Source: Ecdyonurus torrentis
Lineage: Eukaryota > Arthropoda > Insecta > Ephemeroptera > Heptageniidae
Reading direction: 5' to 3'
DNA length: 64,000 bases
NCBI GenBank assembly: GCA_949318235.1
Contig: OX439132.1
Location: 25,725,794-25,789,793, forward strand
Shown here: positions 29,323-42,983 of the stretch, one piece after another
Layout: every line of letters begins with the position of its first letter
Numbering within the stretch: the stretch's first letter is position 1
Translations under genes and position numbers: made by a program
The notes under the pieces: model-generated
What the model was told of the DNA's origin: nothing
The model's input: only the letters and a program-made list of their open reading frames with translations
Database searches by the model: none

Positions 29323-29902
29323 ACTTGATTATGCTAACTTTGTTACTTATAAATATTATAAAATTCAAATTTTCAACGCAAATAATATTTAGTCACGTAC
29401 TTTTACTTGGAACAAAACTACATGTCATTCCTTATATAATCTAGTACAAAATTGACTGAATTCTTGAAATACTTTTGAACCTTATTAGTATTCATATCAC
29501 ACAAATTTTTACAAGCTCTAACAGTACATCACATACACAACAACACAAAACCTTTTTCCTTCGTTTGTTTATTACATTCTTTTTTTTTTATACATATATA
29601 AAAATTACTGTATACACATACTTTATTATATATAAACAAACTTATGAGCTCTCTTGTATTTTATTATTATTATTATTCACATATAAAAAATTTAAAAAGG
29701 AAAAGAATAATTTAATTTTTACGATAAATTTCCGTTCTCTTTATATTATATATTATTCTGTATGTTTATAATAATAATAAAAAAAAAACTTTAAAATTGT
29801 ATAAAGCAGTAACTAGGGAGAACGTATACATTCACCTACAATGAAAAGGAAAATGTTCAATGTTTTTATGTTAAGTGCATTTAGAATATCATCTTAACAA
29901 TT

Positions 29903-29904
<2 letters not shown>

Positions 29905-29933
<29 letters not shown>
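29905..29933. repeat. Poly-A tract, 29 nt
   Basis: Uninterrupted adenine run, followed 44 bp later by a T20 run. Confidence 0.95.
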
Positions 29934-29934
<1 letters not shown>

Positions 29935-29976
29935 GTTGCAAGTAGTATACTTTTCATTTGCTTAAAGAAGAAATAG

Positions 29977-29996
29977 TTTTTTTTTTTTTTTTTTTT
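29977..29996. repeat. Poly-T tract, 20 nt
   Basis: With the preceding A29 it can form a long A:T hairpin around 29905-29996. Confidence 0.9.
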
Positions 29997-30736
29997 ACTT
30001 TATTTACTTTTTTTTATTATTAAGAAGCCACATTTTGGAAGGTAGGACACGTACTTTTTTTTACTTCTAGAGGAAATTTGCATTCCCAGACATTCAGTAT
30101 TCTGCGAAAATGTATTATTCATAAATTTAATATTTATTTATTACGTATTTCGTTACTATACTCTATAGATACAACTGTATACTGGAAGCTACGTATTTCG
30201 ATTAATTATTATTTTGATTCATAGATATACCATCTCAAATCCCATGACAGTATTATAGAACGTGGGTGAGGAATGTAATGTGAAAGAAGCTTATTTAAAC
30301 TTTAATTAGCTTAGTACTCAATACTATAGCAGTATAAAAAGAACTTAATGAAATTAATCATGTACAGTACATGGGTATAATTCCTTGACATAACCAAATT
30401 ACTTTCCATAAATAAAAGCATCACAAAATCACATTCAAATAAAGAATTTCTTATAATGGTCGCAAAACTTTTTTAATTTCTTTCTTCATTACAATACAAA
30501 TAAATATACGTAAAGTTCAACATTGTGGGAAACTTTTATTTTTTTTTTTAAATATTATTCTCTTTGAAACGGATGTAAAATTACGAGGCAGTACAGAACT
30601 TTCTTAACATTATTTGAGTGAGAATTATTTTGAAATGATTCTGTTATATACAGATAAAAAGACAAATCATAACAATTTTGAACTTAAATTCATTTCTATG
30701 ATTACGAAAAGACGGTGCAGCAAAAATTGATTAACC

Positions 30737-30758
30737 AAAAAAAAAAAAAAAAAAAAAA
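30737..30758. repeat. Poly-A tract, 22 nt
   Basis: Uninterrupted adenine run. Confidence 0.9.
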
Positions 30759-32746
30759 CTCATTAAAGATTTTTACTTTTGGACGCTAATTTTAAAGATA
30801 TCATATGACACAGTTTTTAAAATGTAAAGAGTATCGCATTGTAAATAAGCAAAATTCTGGGCTGTTCTGATTGAAAGATGCCTTACTTTGATGCACATAT
30901 AAAAATTATTAAAAAAAAATTGAAAATATTCATAACTTCCATTTATCAGAAATTGCTACATATTGCGATACTGATCTAAAAAGGTAATTATGTTTTGATG
31001 TACTGTATGTTATGTACAATCAAAATTTTCAGAAAAAAAAATCTACATTATTCTTTCATCTTTTCTTTCTAATAATTACTGATTTTCTCAAGACAAAATA
31101 ATAATAATAAAATAACAATAATGATTTAAGAATTTTAAATTATGAAGTAACGGGAGAATAAAATGCAGTTTCATGACAACAATTTATATGTGTACTTCAG
31201 TATTTCAAGTATTTTTATAGTTTACTTAGCTGTTGTAGAAAGCGCATTGCAGAGATTCTCAATTAGTACAATGGAAATGCTTTAACTTTACAGTCAATAA
31301 AGATACCTGTATGATGTTCAGGTATGGCATCAATATTATTACTAAATTACTGTATGCAGTTATTATATGACAAATTATATTACAAATATAAATAGACAAT
31401 TTACTACCACTTTGCTTTAATTATATTAATTGAATTAACGTTGTTTAATTTATATGATATAAAAAAATAAAGGTTCATGTTCACCGTTTTATTATTATTG
31501 TTATTATTTTTTCCATTTTTCTTTTACTTGTGCAATTCAATGTTTACCGTCACTGTTTGCATTGTGCAATATTAAACACGCTCTATGGGTAGAATTTTTC
31601 TCTAAACAAAAAGTATATTACTAATTATTTTTAACTGAACTCTTTTTGAAACTATATAAAAAAATGCTATAAAATAAAATTATTTCTGAAGAAAATTAAA
31701 AAAAAAAATATTTTGAAATTTGTATTGTTGATTAAAAAAGGGTGTAAACCATAAGTATGATAAATTGCATGGGCATAACGCAAAAAATAGCGCATTTTCC
31801 TATCTTTGAGTTTAAATTTTATATAGCACAAAAACTCCTTTCAATTTTTCGTTTTATCATTTATATGTAAACAGCGTGTATTTGTATGATCACTATGTAT
31901 GATTCATTGTTTCAAAAAGAATTGGACAATTTTTCTTCATTTATATCTCATGAATTTAAGATCAACTTTTATGTTTAATTATTGGATATAAAAATGAAGG
32001 TTATTTGATCTATTCTATTATAAGATAATAATAATAATAAACAAAATTTAATATTCAAAATATATAATATATTTCACATAAAAAAACTAGTTAAGAAAAT
32101 TTTATAATTTTTCAAATAAAAAAAAATCATAATAAAATTTAATATTTATAATTTTTGTTTGCCACATTTTTTATATGTAATAATTCAACGCAACAAGCTA
32201 GACTTTATAATATAAGACACATTATTAAAATATTAAAGCTTAGTTAACGTTTTTTCCCAGAATATAAAATATTCATATAGGTAAACTAACGTAGGCAAAT
32301 TTTTTGTTAAGATATTTAAATGTTATAAAACTTTTAAGTTCTACGTTGGTTTTTTGATCTTCAATGTTTGCTTCCACAATCAACTTTTTTAAACGTAAGA
32401 TTTTTTTTTCTTTTTTTTTTTAACACAGTATTGAGAGACTTGCTTAAGTAAGCTAAGAAAATTAGACTCTTTTATAGTTTTATTATAATAATAATATTAT
32501 TATAGTAAATATAGTTTAAAAATAGTATAAAAAAAGATGATCATCTATGGAAAATCGTCTTTTTTATACTATACATTTTATAGTTAATTAATTTTCTTAA
32601 ACCCTTAATCCTAGATTCACGTGAGACTAGTCTGTATACTATAGTCTCTATTGTTATCAACACTGTCTTATAATTTATGTGTTGGTAAAAAAAATGTACA
32701 AAACAAAGTATTAACAAGGTTAAAAATAAATTAGAAGCGGATGTTG

Positions 32747-32748
<2 letters not shown>

Positions 32749-32778
<30 letters not shown>
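32749..32778. repeat. Poly-T tract, 30 nt
   Basis: Uninterrupted thymine run. The Lys-rich minus frame 32541-32786 reads through it. Confidence 0.95.
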
Positions 32779-32783
<5 letters not shown>

Positions 32784-33002
32784 CACATAAAGTGATAAGT
32801 GATAAGCTTGAATCTTTTTAGATGTGATATTTTAAATGAATTTCAATATAAAATTTTTTTTGAAAGCGTTTCTATTTACATAGCTACTTCTTTCCTAAAC
32901 TCTTCATAATATAACAGTTCCTTGAAAAAAAGTTGGTGGACGATAAAAATATAGAGATCAGAACTTAAACCCTCTAAATTCAATTCAGAAGGCACACATC
33001 TA

Positions 33003-33013
33003 CCCCCCCCCCC
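33003..33013. repeat. Poly-C tract, 11 nt
   Basis: Unusual cytosine run for so AT-rich a context. Confidence 0.85.
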
Positions 33014-33137
33014 TCTTTTCAATTTTCAGAAATTGCGGTTTAATATTTTAGTATTCCGTCATAGACCAGTACACTATTATATTACAACATACATATATTT
33101 TCAATGCAATTTCGTTACAAACTGTATTTTTGTTCTA

Positions 33138-33482
33138 TTAAAGAGGAAGTTCAGGGTTTACAACATGGATTCTTCAATGTTAGATAATAAGAAGAATTGT
33201 TCATAAACTCACCTATGATGACCCAAAGCCCTTCCGTAGTCCCGCAAACTCGTGATCATCCTGCGAGATATGCAACTCATCCCGTATCTTTTACGTCATT
33301 GTTACGGCTTTACTATAGAAAAGTTCTAGGGGGTTGCATATCTCGCAGGATGAGTGCAAATTTGCGGGGCTACCATGGGGCTACGGAAGAACTTTGGGGC
33401 ATCATATGTGAGTCAATGAACAGTTCATCTCATTATCTAACACTGAAAAGGACATGTTGTAACCCCTGAACTTTCTCTTTAA
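33138..33482. mobile_element. TTAA-flanked MITE with arms of about 140 bp
   Basis: Starts TTAAAGAGGAAGTTCAGGG and ends CCCTGAACTTTCTCTTTAA. The inverted arms share TTACAACATG, GTTAGATAATGAG-like, GTTCAT.GACTCAC.TATGATG, CCAAAG, TCTTCCGTAG and TCATCCTGCGAGATATGCAA. The right arm carries an extra CCATGGTAGCCCC-type insert. The ends share TTAAAG with the eight-copy family but the interior is different. TTAA is the target of piggyBac-type transposases, so such a transposase could mobilise it. The plus frame 33197-33469 is a by-product of the palindrome. Confidence 0.85.
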
Positions 33483-33730
33483 GTTGAAAATATATGTTAT
33501 ATTTGTAATTAGTTTCAAAGTAAATAAAATTTATTTATATACAATGAATAAATACATACAATAACAAATAACCCGTACTGTTGAAATAAAATTATAAAAA
33601 TATACTTTCATTATAATAATATAATTATTTTTTGTTATTATTTCTACTCTCAGTGCATAATAATGAATTTTATGCAATTGGTGTTCTTTCATTATGAGGC
33701 CTCAAGGTGATTTACTTTATTTTACTTCAT

Positions 33731-34536
<806 letters not shown>

Positions 34537-34586
<50 letters not shown>
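34537..34586. repeat. Poly-T tract, 50 nt
   Basis: Longest homopolymer in the window. Confidence 0.97.
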
Positions 34587-34590
<4 letters not shown>

Positions 34591-35502
34591 TTGTATTACA
34601 CATTTAAAAAATCAAAAGTAATATGTAATATATTTTAAACTTGTGTTTTATAAATTCAAATAGCTTCATTATAATATAAATATGTACAGTACTGTACAAT
34701 ACATTATAGTTTTTTATATTAGCTACTTATTAGTAATGAAAAAAATAATAATAAAGAGAGATCAATTTTAGCATGAAAAAAAAAGCTTGTTAATAAATCT
34801 GATATAAAAATACTTCGTAGCTGTTTTATAAAAATAGCATGAATATTCGGATAAATATAATGTTTTAAAAATATTATATTAATTTTATCAAAATAAAAAG
34901 AACAATAATTTAATAATCCCAAAGGATTAAATTAGATTAGAATATTTTTTCCCTAAAAAAAATGTTTTATCGATTAAATTCATGTTGTTTCAAAAGGTAT
35001 TTTTAATAAATCAACTTAAAAAAAGTAATTACATACTGAATATTTATATTCAAAACTAAATATATAAAATGTTATATATTTAAAAATGATATTAAAGTAC
35101 ATAAATCTTTAGTATAAATAAATATAAAATATTAGTAACAAAAAATATGTATATTACAATACAATGCAATATTATAATAACAAAAAAATGTGTTGTTTTT
35201 CAGCCAAGTTATTTGTTTATATAATGTAATAAATATTTTATGTGCTATTTTACTGCTTTAAATACATTACATTTAAGCCAAGTCAATAAAATCATAGTTT
35301 GCTATCAAAAGTGTCGCATTAGTTTATCCCACACCCAAAATAAAATATTTTATGTAAATTATTGTCATGTTTTTATTTGTTTCGTTTGTATTAATCATAT
35401 ATTTTGTAAATATTCTTAAAGAAATATATATTTTTTGTTAGTAAAATGAGACGTTAGTAAGGTCTGTAAAGTATACAAATATTTTGATCTTATATAAAGG
35501 CA
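34587..35502. other. AT-rich DNA, no gene seen
   Basis: No coding or structural signal was recognised. Confidence 0.6.
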
Positions 35503-35825
35503 TATACAAGAAGAAAACATTAGTATTTAAATATATCCCAAAAACATTTGATGGAACTTCCACAAGAACATTAGTTTGTCTCAAACCTCCAACTGCAGTG
35601 CCGAAGCAGTAAATGTCGCATAACATTTTAAAACAAATTTTTGCCTGTTTATGACGTCAGAAACTGGAATTGTCACGCAAAAAGTATAGCTCACAGTATT
35701 TTCACTCTCTCTTGTGGGGCCACATTTCCGTTCTGGTAAAAATTGTCATCAGTTTTGGAGATCCCATTTTGTGTTTAATCAGTAAAAAGCACATATTGTT
35801 TCATGTGGTCTATGGCATTAAGGTG
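35503..35825 (+). mobile_element. TTAA MITE family, copy B
   Basis: Diverged near-full-length copy. The left end has lost its TTAAAGGAATAGACC start; homology begins near AAGAAAACAT. Diagnostic blocks are TTTGATGGAACTTCCA, TTAGTTTGTCTCAAA, TGACGTCAGAAAC (octamer 35652-35659), CTCTCTTGTGGGGCC and GTGGTCTATGGCATTAA at the right end. Confidence 0.85.
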
Positions 35826-36508
35826 AGCACAAGTTGTTAGACTAATTACAGTTCTTTTGGAATTGATATGCTAAATAAAAACAGCCTTGTTATCAACATA
35901 TAATCAAAAAGTTTAGCTAGAGTTGACTTAACAGAAAAACAATTATGAACAACTTTTAAAAATATTACAAAACTTAGGTAACTTGTTGCTGGATACAAAA
36001 TAATATATTTTATAACGAGAAAATATTTTACGTATTATTGTTTAAAAATATCATAAAGTTTGTGCTCTTCTGGAAAATTTTAAAACTTGTAACTCGTTAG
36101 TTTCTATCAATAAATGGTCCAGAGTCTCTAAAATACTTATCATGGAGAATGAAAACTATTTAAAAGCCACTCTTTATTTGATATGAATGAAAAGTAACAT
36201 TCTAAACTTTTAGTTCATGACAGTAATAATTGAAAGCTTTTGACTAGTTTGAGTTTTAGACTTTTAATTTTGGCTCATCTTATGGCTTGGCTTTATATTA
36301 CAAGGGCAGAGGGCCAAATATCACATGACCTCTCTTCAAAAATAACATATCTTGTAATTGTAGAAAGCTTTTAAGGTATATTTTGTTACATATTTTTATA
36401 GGAAAATGAGACTTTGAGAAATTGAAGTTTATGTTGAATATGTTGTAGCTATTGTATGAGAAAGAGAGCTAGGCTCTTTGCCACAGTGAACAATAGAAAT
36501 ATTACAAG

Positions 36509-36510
<2 letters not shown>

Positions 36511-36543
<33 letters not shown>
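36511..36543. repeat. (GA)n microsatellite followed by (GAT)n
   Basis: 16 GA units, then CGATGATGATGATG. Confidence 0.95.
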
Positions 36544-36544
<1 letters not shown>

Positions 36545-38058
36545 GATGATGATGATGCTCTTGGATATTCTACAGCAAGGCAAAAAAGCGTGTACTTTTT
36601 TTTATAATATATTTCAACTAAAAACTTAAAAAAAAAAATCAAAAAAATTCAATGAGATATTCATTGTTTTATAAATGAAAAAATTATAACAGAATTTTAA
36701 GAAGGCTTTTTATATATACATAGAATTATATTTATTCAAAAGATTTTCAGGCTTTTCTAAATTGAATAAGATACTACATTTTGTTTTATTTTTATTCAGT
36801 TTAAAATACAAAACTAAAGACATATATAAAGAAAAATTTAAAATGCTTTTTATTTGAATTTTATATTTTCATAACTTTACTATAGAGCATTGAAATATTT
36901 TATTACGTTTCAACATTCAATTAATTTTTTTGTACACGTAAATCATATTACAAAAACACTTTACTATGAAAAGACGTAAATATTAAAATTCATAGAATGT
37001 AATGTAATATGTACTTGTAAAAATTCATTAATAAATTATTCACACATTTTTCACATATATACAATACATAACGATACACATTATTTAGATATTTAAAATT
37101 AATCATTCTTTTTTTCTTTTTTTTTAATTAAAATTGATTGTAAACAACATAAAATAATTGTTTTTTAATATTGGTTTAGTATAAAACAACGAGTAGATTC
37201 AATAAAATGTTGATGGAAATATATGAGAACTGTCTTGTGACAACGTTGAGTTATCAATTTCAATATACAGTGCGTGAAATTTTACCCTCCTGTGGTTTAA
37301 AAAAAAATGTCAAATTAAATTGATGGATGCATACATTAACAATATACATTTTTTCAATGTGGAATTATAACTAGAATTATGATAAATGGTTTACAAAATC
37401 TAATAATCTTTTTCAATTTTTCTTCTTCTTTTTTTTCTATGATTGAAAATGAATAATTAATCCTTTTTTTTTTACCAAAATATTGATTTTAACTACCCTG
37501 TTAATTATTATTATTATTATTTTTTAAATATGTAATTTTTTTCTGCCTCGTTGATATTCATATATTTCAACATAACCTTAAATTACACTTAAATCTAATT
37601 AAAGTTATTATTGTTGTGAATTATAATTGTTCTATTCTAAATTTCAACTAATTTTTTTCTTAAAAAAGTGATTCCAAATGAAATAAACATAATTTTTAAT
37701 AATATAAAGTCTTCTTCAAACATTTGAATATTACTTATATATGTACAGATATTATAACGTTTCTACTGAAATGACTGAAATGATGCAAGATAAAAACTGT
37801 TGTATTTTATACTCAATCTAATTACAATTGTCAGTCTTGGTCTAATTAAACAATTATAACTATCCTTTATAACATTACCATCTTTGTTATTAACTAACAT
37901 GTTTCTATGTAAGCTCTTCTCTGTCAGTATTTTTATTTTTAAATAATATATATGGTTGTGTCATAATTAAATTAATCTGTATCATATTTGTTAGAGTATA
38001 TTCTTATAAAATTAACGCATGTTGTTTTAAATGTTTAATTTTATACTTTTCTCCACAA

Positions 38059-38061
<3 letters not shown>

Positions 38062-38092
<31 letters not shown>
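38062..38092. repeat. (TA)n microsatellite
   Basis: About 15 TA units. Confidence 0.9.
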
Positions 38093-38095
<3 letters not shown>

Positions 38096-39812
38096 AATAA
38101 TAAGAATAGTAAAAATACTCATGTAGACATTTTCTAATTAACAATTCCGAGGTTCATTATTATTTTAACTTTTGCTTGGAGTTTTTATAAATAAAATATA
38201 CTGTAGTATGTATATATGAATACTCGTGTATAAGTTAATATGAATTAAATAAGTTTTTCTAATTTCATGGTATGTATGTATGTATATATACCAGTGAGTT
38301 GAAATTACTTTTATCTTTAGTGTGATGAGTTGATAATTTATATAATTTCTATGACATTTTCATTTTTTTTCTTTTTTGTGCAAGAGAAATAACAAATAAT
38401 TAACAAATGTACTATGATGGTGACAATAATTTTAAAATAAGTCCCTACAATCCTACAGATTGAGAAAGGAATTTACATTCAACGGTGACTATACAATTTT
38501 AAGGGCCAAAACAATTACAAAAAAAAATCAATATTTTATACTGTAAATTAAGGTGAAAAAAGAATATGAAACAGTCACCTAGCATTTCAATAGAAATTTC
38601 ATTCATATTACAATAATTACTAATAATAATAATAATTTTTATGATTATATTTTGATTAGTAGTGAATACATGAAATTTTCATTAATATTTTTTAATTTGT
38701 TGTTTTATAATTGACAGACGATGAAATGTTATAAATTATTTTAATTATTATATTTCATCATATTTAGTTTAATATATACAGAGAAAAATATTAAATTAAA
38801 AGTTTTTATTAAATTTTCTGTATAAGGAGCTATAAGAGTAATGGTATAATCAGTTTGTCAAGTTTTGTTTCTTAAGATGGGGGTATCTTCATCAAAATCC
38901 AACTTCACATTCTTAACATATTTTATGTGATTAATTCACCCTATCCCTTTCAAATCATTCATAAACAATAAATAGAATGAGTTAGCATTGAAATTATCTT
39001 TTTAACAAAGCGATTTTTTTTTATCAACAACAAAGCAGTGTTGATTTTTTTCTTTCGAATTAGAAGCTAAAACTGAACTTACGTCTTATACATAAAAACA
39101 TTTTTTTACTAAAATCTTTCTATAGATTATAATTTTTTTTGTATCTGAAATATTATGTCATTGCGGCACAAAAGAAAATATTTTGACATTAAAAATAATA
39201 ATAATAATATGACACCTCAAATTAGCTATATTTTGAGTTTCAGTATAATGTTGAAATTTCAAAAAGAAATAGAGTTATTTGAGTATATTTTATGTATCTT
39301 AAAATGGAATTCCGTTTAACATTCTACATTTTCTTTTACCCCTTTTGCGTTGAAAATGTAATAAATAAAATGTTATATAAGAGAGAACGAAAGAGAGAGA
39401 GGGAGAGGACGCTTTTTTTGTGAAAAATTGCGAGTGTCATTTGACACTTTATAGGATGGGCACATCTGATAAGATAATATTGAAGTTTTAAAGTGGGATA
39501 TACACTCTTATACTCTCATTTTCACCAGCTATCTAAACTACTTTCTAGGGCATCTTTGTTCATCGTGACTCTCATTAATATCCTTTGAAAATACTTTTCA
39601 GACTTTTGTCTTATGTATTACAATTATTAATCAGATAAAATTTTGTAAAAATAAAATATTTTTAAATGCTGTTTTTCAGTGATAATTTAAGTGCTTTAAT
39701 TTTGACCCATTACATGTATTGTTTTGAAAGAAAGTTAACCATACTGAGACAATAAAACTTAGAGCGTCTATTTGTATACAATATGCATAATTGACAGTTG
39801 AGTTTTAATCCT

Positions 39813-40164
39813 GTGAAAGTAATAGACTAGAGAAAAACATAAGCATTTATATCACAAAACACTTGATGGGATTTACATAAATAATATTAGTTTGTCTCAA
39901 AACCCAACAGTAGCCCCGTAACAGTGATCAGAAATTTCAATTTATGCAACCCGCACAACATTTTCATAGTAATTTTTGCATATTTCTGACGTCATAAACA
40001 TGAATTTTCACGCAAATTGCATACTTTACAGTTTTTTCACGCTCTCTCGTGGGGCCTCATTATTTCATTAACATTTATTAAAAATTGTCATTAGTTTTGA
40101 AGATCTCATTTCGTGTTTATTCATTAAAAAGCACATGTTGTTTTATGTGGTCTATGGCTTTAAA
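39813..40164 (+). mobile_element. TTAA MITE family, copy C (full length)
   Basis: One of the most complete copies, about 350 bp. Left end GAAAGTAATAGACTAGAG differs from the family TTAAAGGAATAGACCAGAG by a few bases. The right end GTGGTCTATGGCTTTAA keeps TTAA. It contains CACTTGATGGGA, GTTTGTCTCAAAACCCAAC, GTAGCCCCGTAACAGTGATC, TGACGTCA (39987-39994), a GCAAATTGCATACTTTACAG block and CACGCTCTCTCGTGGGGCC. It has no coding capacity. Confidence 0.9.
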
Positions 40165-41011
40165 TATTTCTAAAAGATTATAAAATAATAATAATAATAA
40201 AAAGGCTCAAATTGAGGAATATGAACTTCTAAAATTTGAACTTGCATAGAAAATATACAAAGTACACGTAAACTGAGCCTCTAAAATCTTCTACAAAATT
40301 AAATCTCTTTACAAATGCATTACTCAAGATCCTCTCAGAGCCTTACATAAGATTAGTTTCCAAAATATTAAAAAAAGGACGTTAAAATTGAATATCATAA
40401 TTTTTGTAAAATACTTTTTTAATCCACGAAGTTTATATCAATAGTAGATATTATATGCACTTACTAAAAAAAATTATAATAATTAACTCTAACTACGCCG
40501 TATACAAGGATTTTTCATTCGTATGACATAATATGAAATTTAGACATAAAATGTGCACACATTGAAAAATCCAGAACTCTCCTAAAAGCTGACTTGAAAC
40601 CACACTTATTATTAGAGCGATAAAATACTAGAAAAATGTACCAACGTTGAGTAATAAATTGTACTGAGGAAATAATAAATTTATAAAAGCTATAGTTTAC
40701 TAACTCATTTTGATGATAATTGAACGGAAAAAGTTAATGATATACTCTAAGTTATCTGATTTTATATGAGGACATATAAGAATAAAAACGACAGAGGATT
40801 GGGGGGGGGGGGGGGGTTATAAAATTTTCTTATGTATAAAATCGTAAACAGAAAACTTTGATACAACATAAAGAAGTAAATTTACTCTTCTTAAAGAAAA
40901 AGATTTTTTTTTACTCTACATTTTATAGGGTAATATAAACGGATTCAATTTTGTCCGTTATTTGAGTACAGATTTTTTTCTTTCGTTTTCTCTCATGTCT
41001 CTCTTTCTACT
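40165..41011. other. AT-rich DNA with a G-run, no gene seen
   Basis: Contains inverted AGGCTCA (about 40203) and TGAGCCT (about 40274) and the poly-G tract below. No coding signal. Confidence 0.5.
40801..40816. repeat. Poly-G tract, 16 nt
   Basis: Sixteen consecutive guanines in an otherwise G-poor sequence. Such a run can form a G-quadruplex structure. Confidence 0.9.
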
Positions 41012-41154
<143 letters not shown>

Positions 41155-41529
41155 GACAGTAGCAATAAAATTGAAATCATTATTATACTGTTTAACAAGC
41201 ATAAATTTATAATATAGTCAGCAATTAATATTTTTAACAGTTATCAATTTATATATATATATATATATTTTTTTTAATCTAACATTTTGTTATATCATCT
41301 CAGTTATTATATCCATACAATAATGATATTGACATATTATTAGTATAAAAAGTCCATTTCTTCTTTTCCATCTAGTCATTATTAAAAGAGAAGCAGTTTC
41401 CAATTAAAATGTGAAAATTATGCTTTTGGCCACACAGCTATACTTATACAAGTAATTTTGGTTTTAGTCCTTTTTGTTTCTCTCTTTCTCTCTTCTAATT
41501 AACTTTGGCCAAAGGGAATTTTAGTCTCT

Positions 41530-41540
41530 TATATATATAT

Positions 41541-41573
<33 letters not shown>
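41530..41573. repeat. Compound (TA)n(TC)n microsatellite
   Basis: Seven TA units followed by about 14 TC units. Confidence 0.9.
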
Positions 41574-41578
<5 letters not shown>

Positions 41579-42552
41579 TTCAAGTCTCTAGTTTTTCAGT
41601 TCTACCACAACTTTTATACACTACTGTCTTCAACTCAAGGGATTTTTTCCCCTAACAAACATATTTAAATTAAAAAAAAAATTAAAAAAAAAATATGTTT
41701 AAGACAAAATAAGTCAAAAAAATCTACATAGTGCAAAATGTGTAAATTTTCAATTTAATATTTAAGGTAATAAAATAAGTTTAAATCTAAATGAGAGAAT
41801 AAACTTCATTCTAATAATAATCCATTAATTATATAGATACGTAAAATAAATATTGGGTTTTATTTTTGAGAATATATATGGATAGAATTTTAATCCGCAT
41901 TCAAGTGTAAATTATGAAGACTATACGTATATTATACTAAACTAAAATAGATTAAATATTTGCAATCATTTCAATTTTTGCATACCTTGTATGGTATTAT
42001 GGTATTAAGTTCACATGAGAAAATTGAACTAAATTTTGCATTTAAATATATACTTTTTTTTTTTTTTTTAATATATGGAAATTAATAAGAATTAAATAAT
42101 TGATTTGAATTCCACTGACGCGAACACAAAATGATTCAAAAGGATGTAAAAATATATTAAATTGGAAGCACCAAAATTTTAACAAATGAGAAAAATTAAA
42201 TTAGTTTTCAAATTAATTGAAACACTGAAGTATTACTGAATCTTATCAATTTTATATTTATGAGTGTATATATATAAGCCTTGTATTCAATGTACTTGTA
42301 CGTCTAGTTCTAAGTATGTTTTCAATATAATAACAACTGCTTGGATCATTTCAATATATTCAATATACTATATTTTGTGGTAAATAAACACAATATAAAA
42401 TCAATTTAACAAGTTTCCACAACTTTGTACAGTTGTAACAGTTATGATCAAAAGCTTCAAATCTACAACTAAAATCGAATCTATTTCAAGTTCTACTTAT
42501 CTCAATATAAAGCTAAATTTTTCATATTTCACAAGTTCTTTTTAATTATTAC

Positions 42553-42576
42553 TTTTTTTTTTTTTTTTTTTTTTTT
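42553..42576. repeat. Poly-T tract, 24 nt
   Basis: Uninterrupted thymine run. Confidence 0.9.
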
Positions 42577-42930
42577 GCGTTATTATTTTGTAATAAACTT
42601 ATTACCGCGATTCCATGTTTGAACTAAATATTCCTTCAAAGTACAAATAAATAAAATGCCACGTAATGAAATATAGTATTTTTACTGTTAATTATTGTAA
42701 TTCCCCTGACAATGAAGTATTGTTATTATTATTTAATTATAGTCATTTTGTACTAACATACGTCATTACAATGCATTGCTGATGCAATCATCACAATTGA
42801 AAATCAATCTCATCATTATTATGCAGTTTCAAGTTACTCTTTTGTTTTTCACTGCAGCTCACTTTGAAAATAAGTATTTTACATAATTTTGCATATCAAA
42901 AGTTCCAGATTTTTAAAGTTCTCAAATTTC

Positions 42931-42983
42931 AAAAAAAAAAAAAAAAAAAAAAAAAAGACAAAAAAGACAAAAAAGACAAAAAA
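42931..42983. repeat. Poly-A tract grading into a 9-bp tandem repeat
   Basis: A26 is followed by three exact copies of GACAAAAAA and a partial fourth. This looks like a minisatellite growing out of a homopolymer edge. Confidence 0.9.

Larger units (their letters stand above)
29321..32748. other. AT-rich DNA, no gene seen
   Basis: About 3.4 kb of anonymous sequence with several homopolymer tracts. No coding frame, RNA gene or long inverted repeat was recognised. Confidence 0.55.
35826..39816. other. AT-rich DNA, no gene seen
   Basis: About 4 kb without a coding signal. It includes a (GA)16 run at 36511-36543, a (TA)15 run at 38062-38092 and TATG repeats near 38270. Confidence 0.55.

Noticed and set aside
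33197..33469. 90-codon frame in a less AT-rich region
   Set aside because: It lies wholly within the palindromic TTAA element and its two halves are inverted copies.
40560..40620. Possible second LINE C-terminal remnant (LKADLKPHLL-like)
   Set aside because: Only one short helix-like stretch is visible, without the HNTR or GP-YN-LP motifs.
42957..42983. Possible CRISPR-like short direct repeats
   Set aside because: The units are contiguous tandem repeats without spacers. No CRISPR array is present anywhere in the window.
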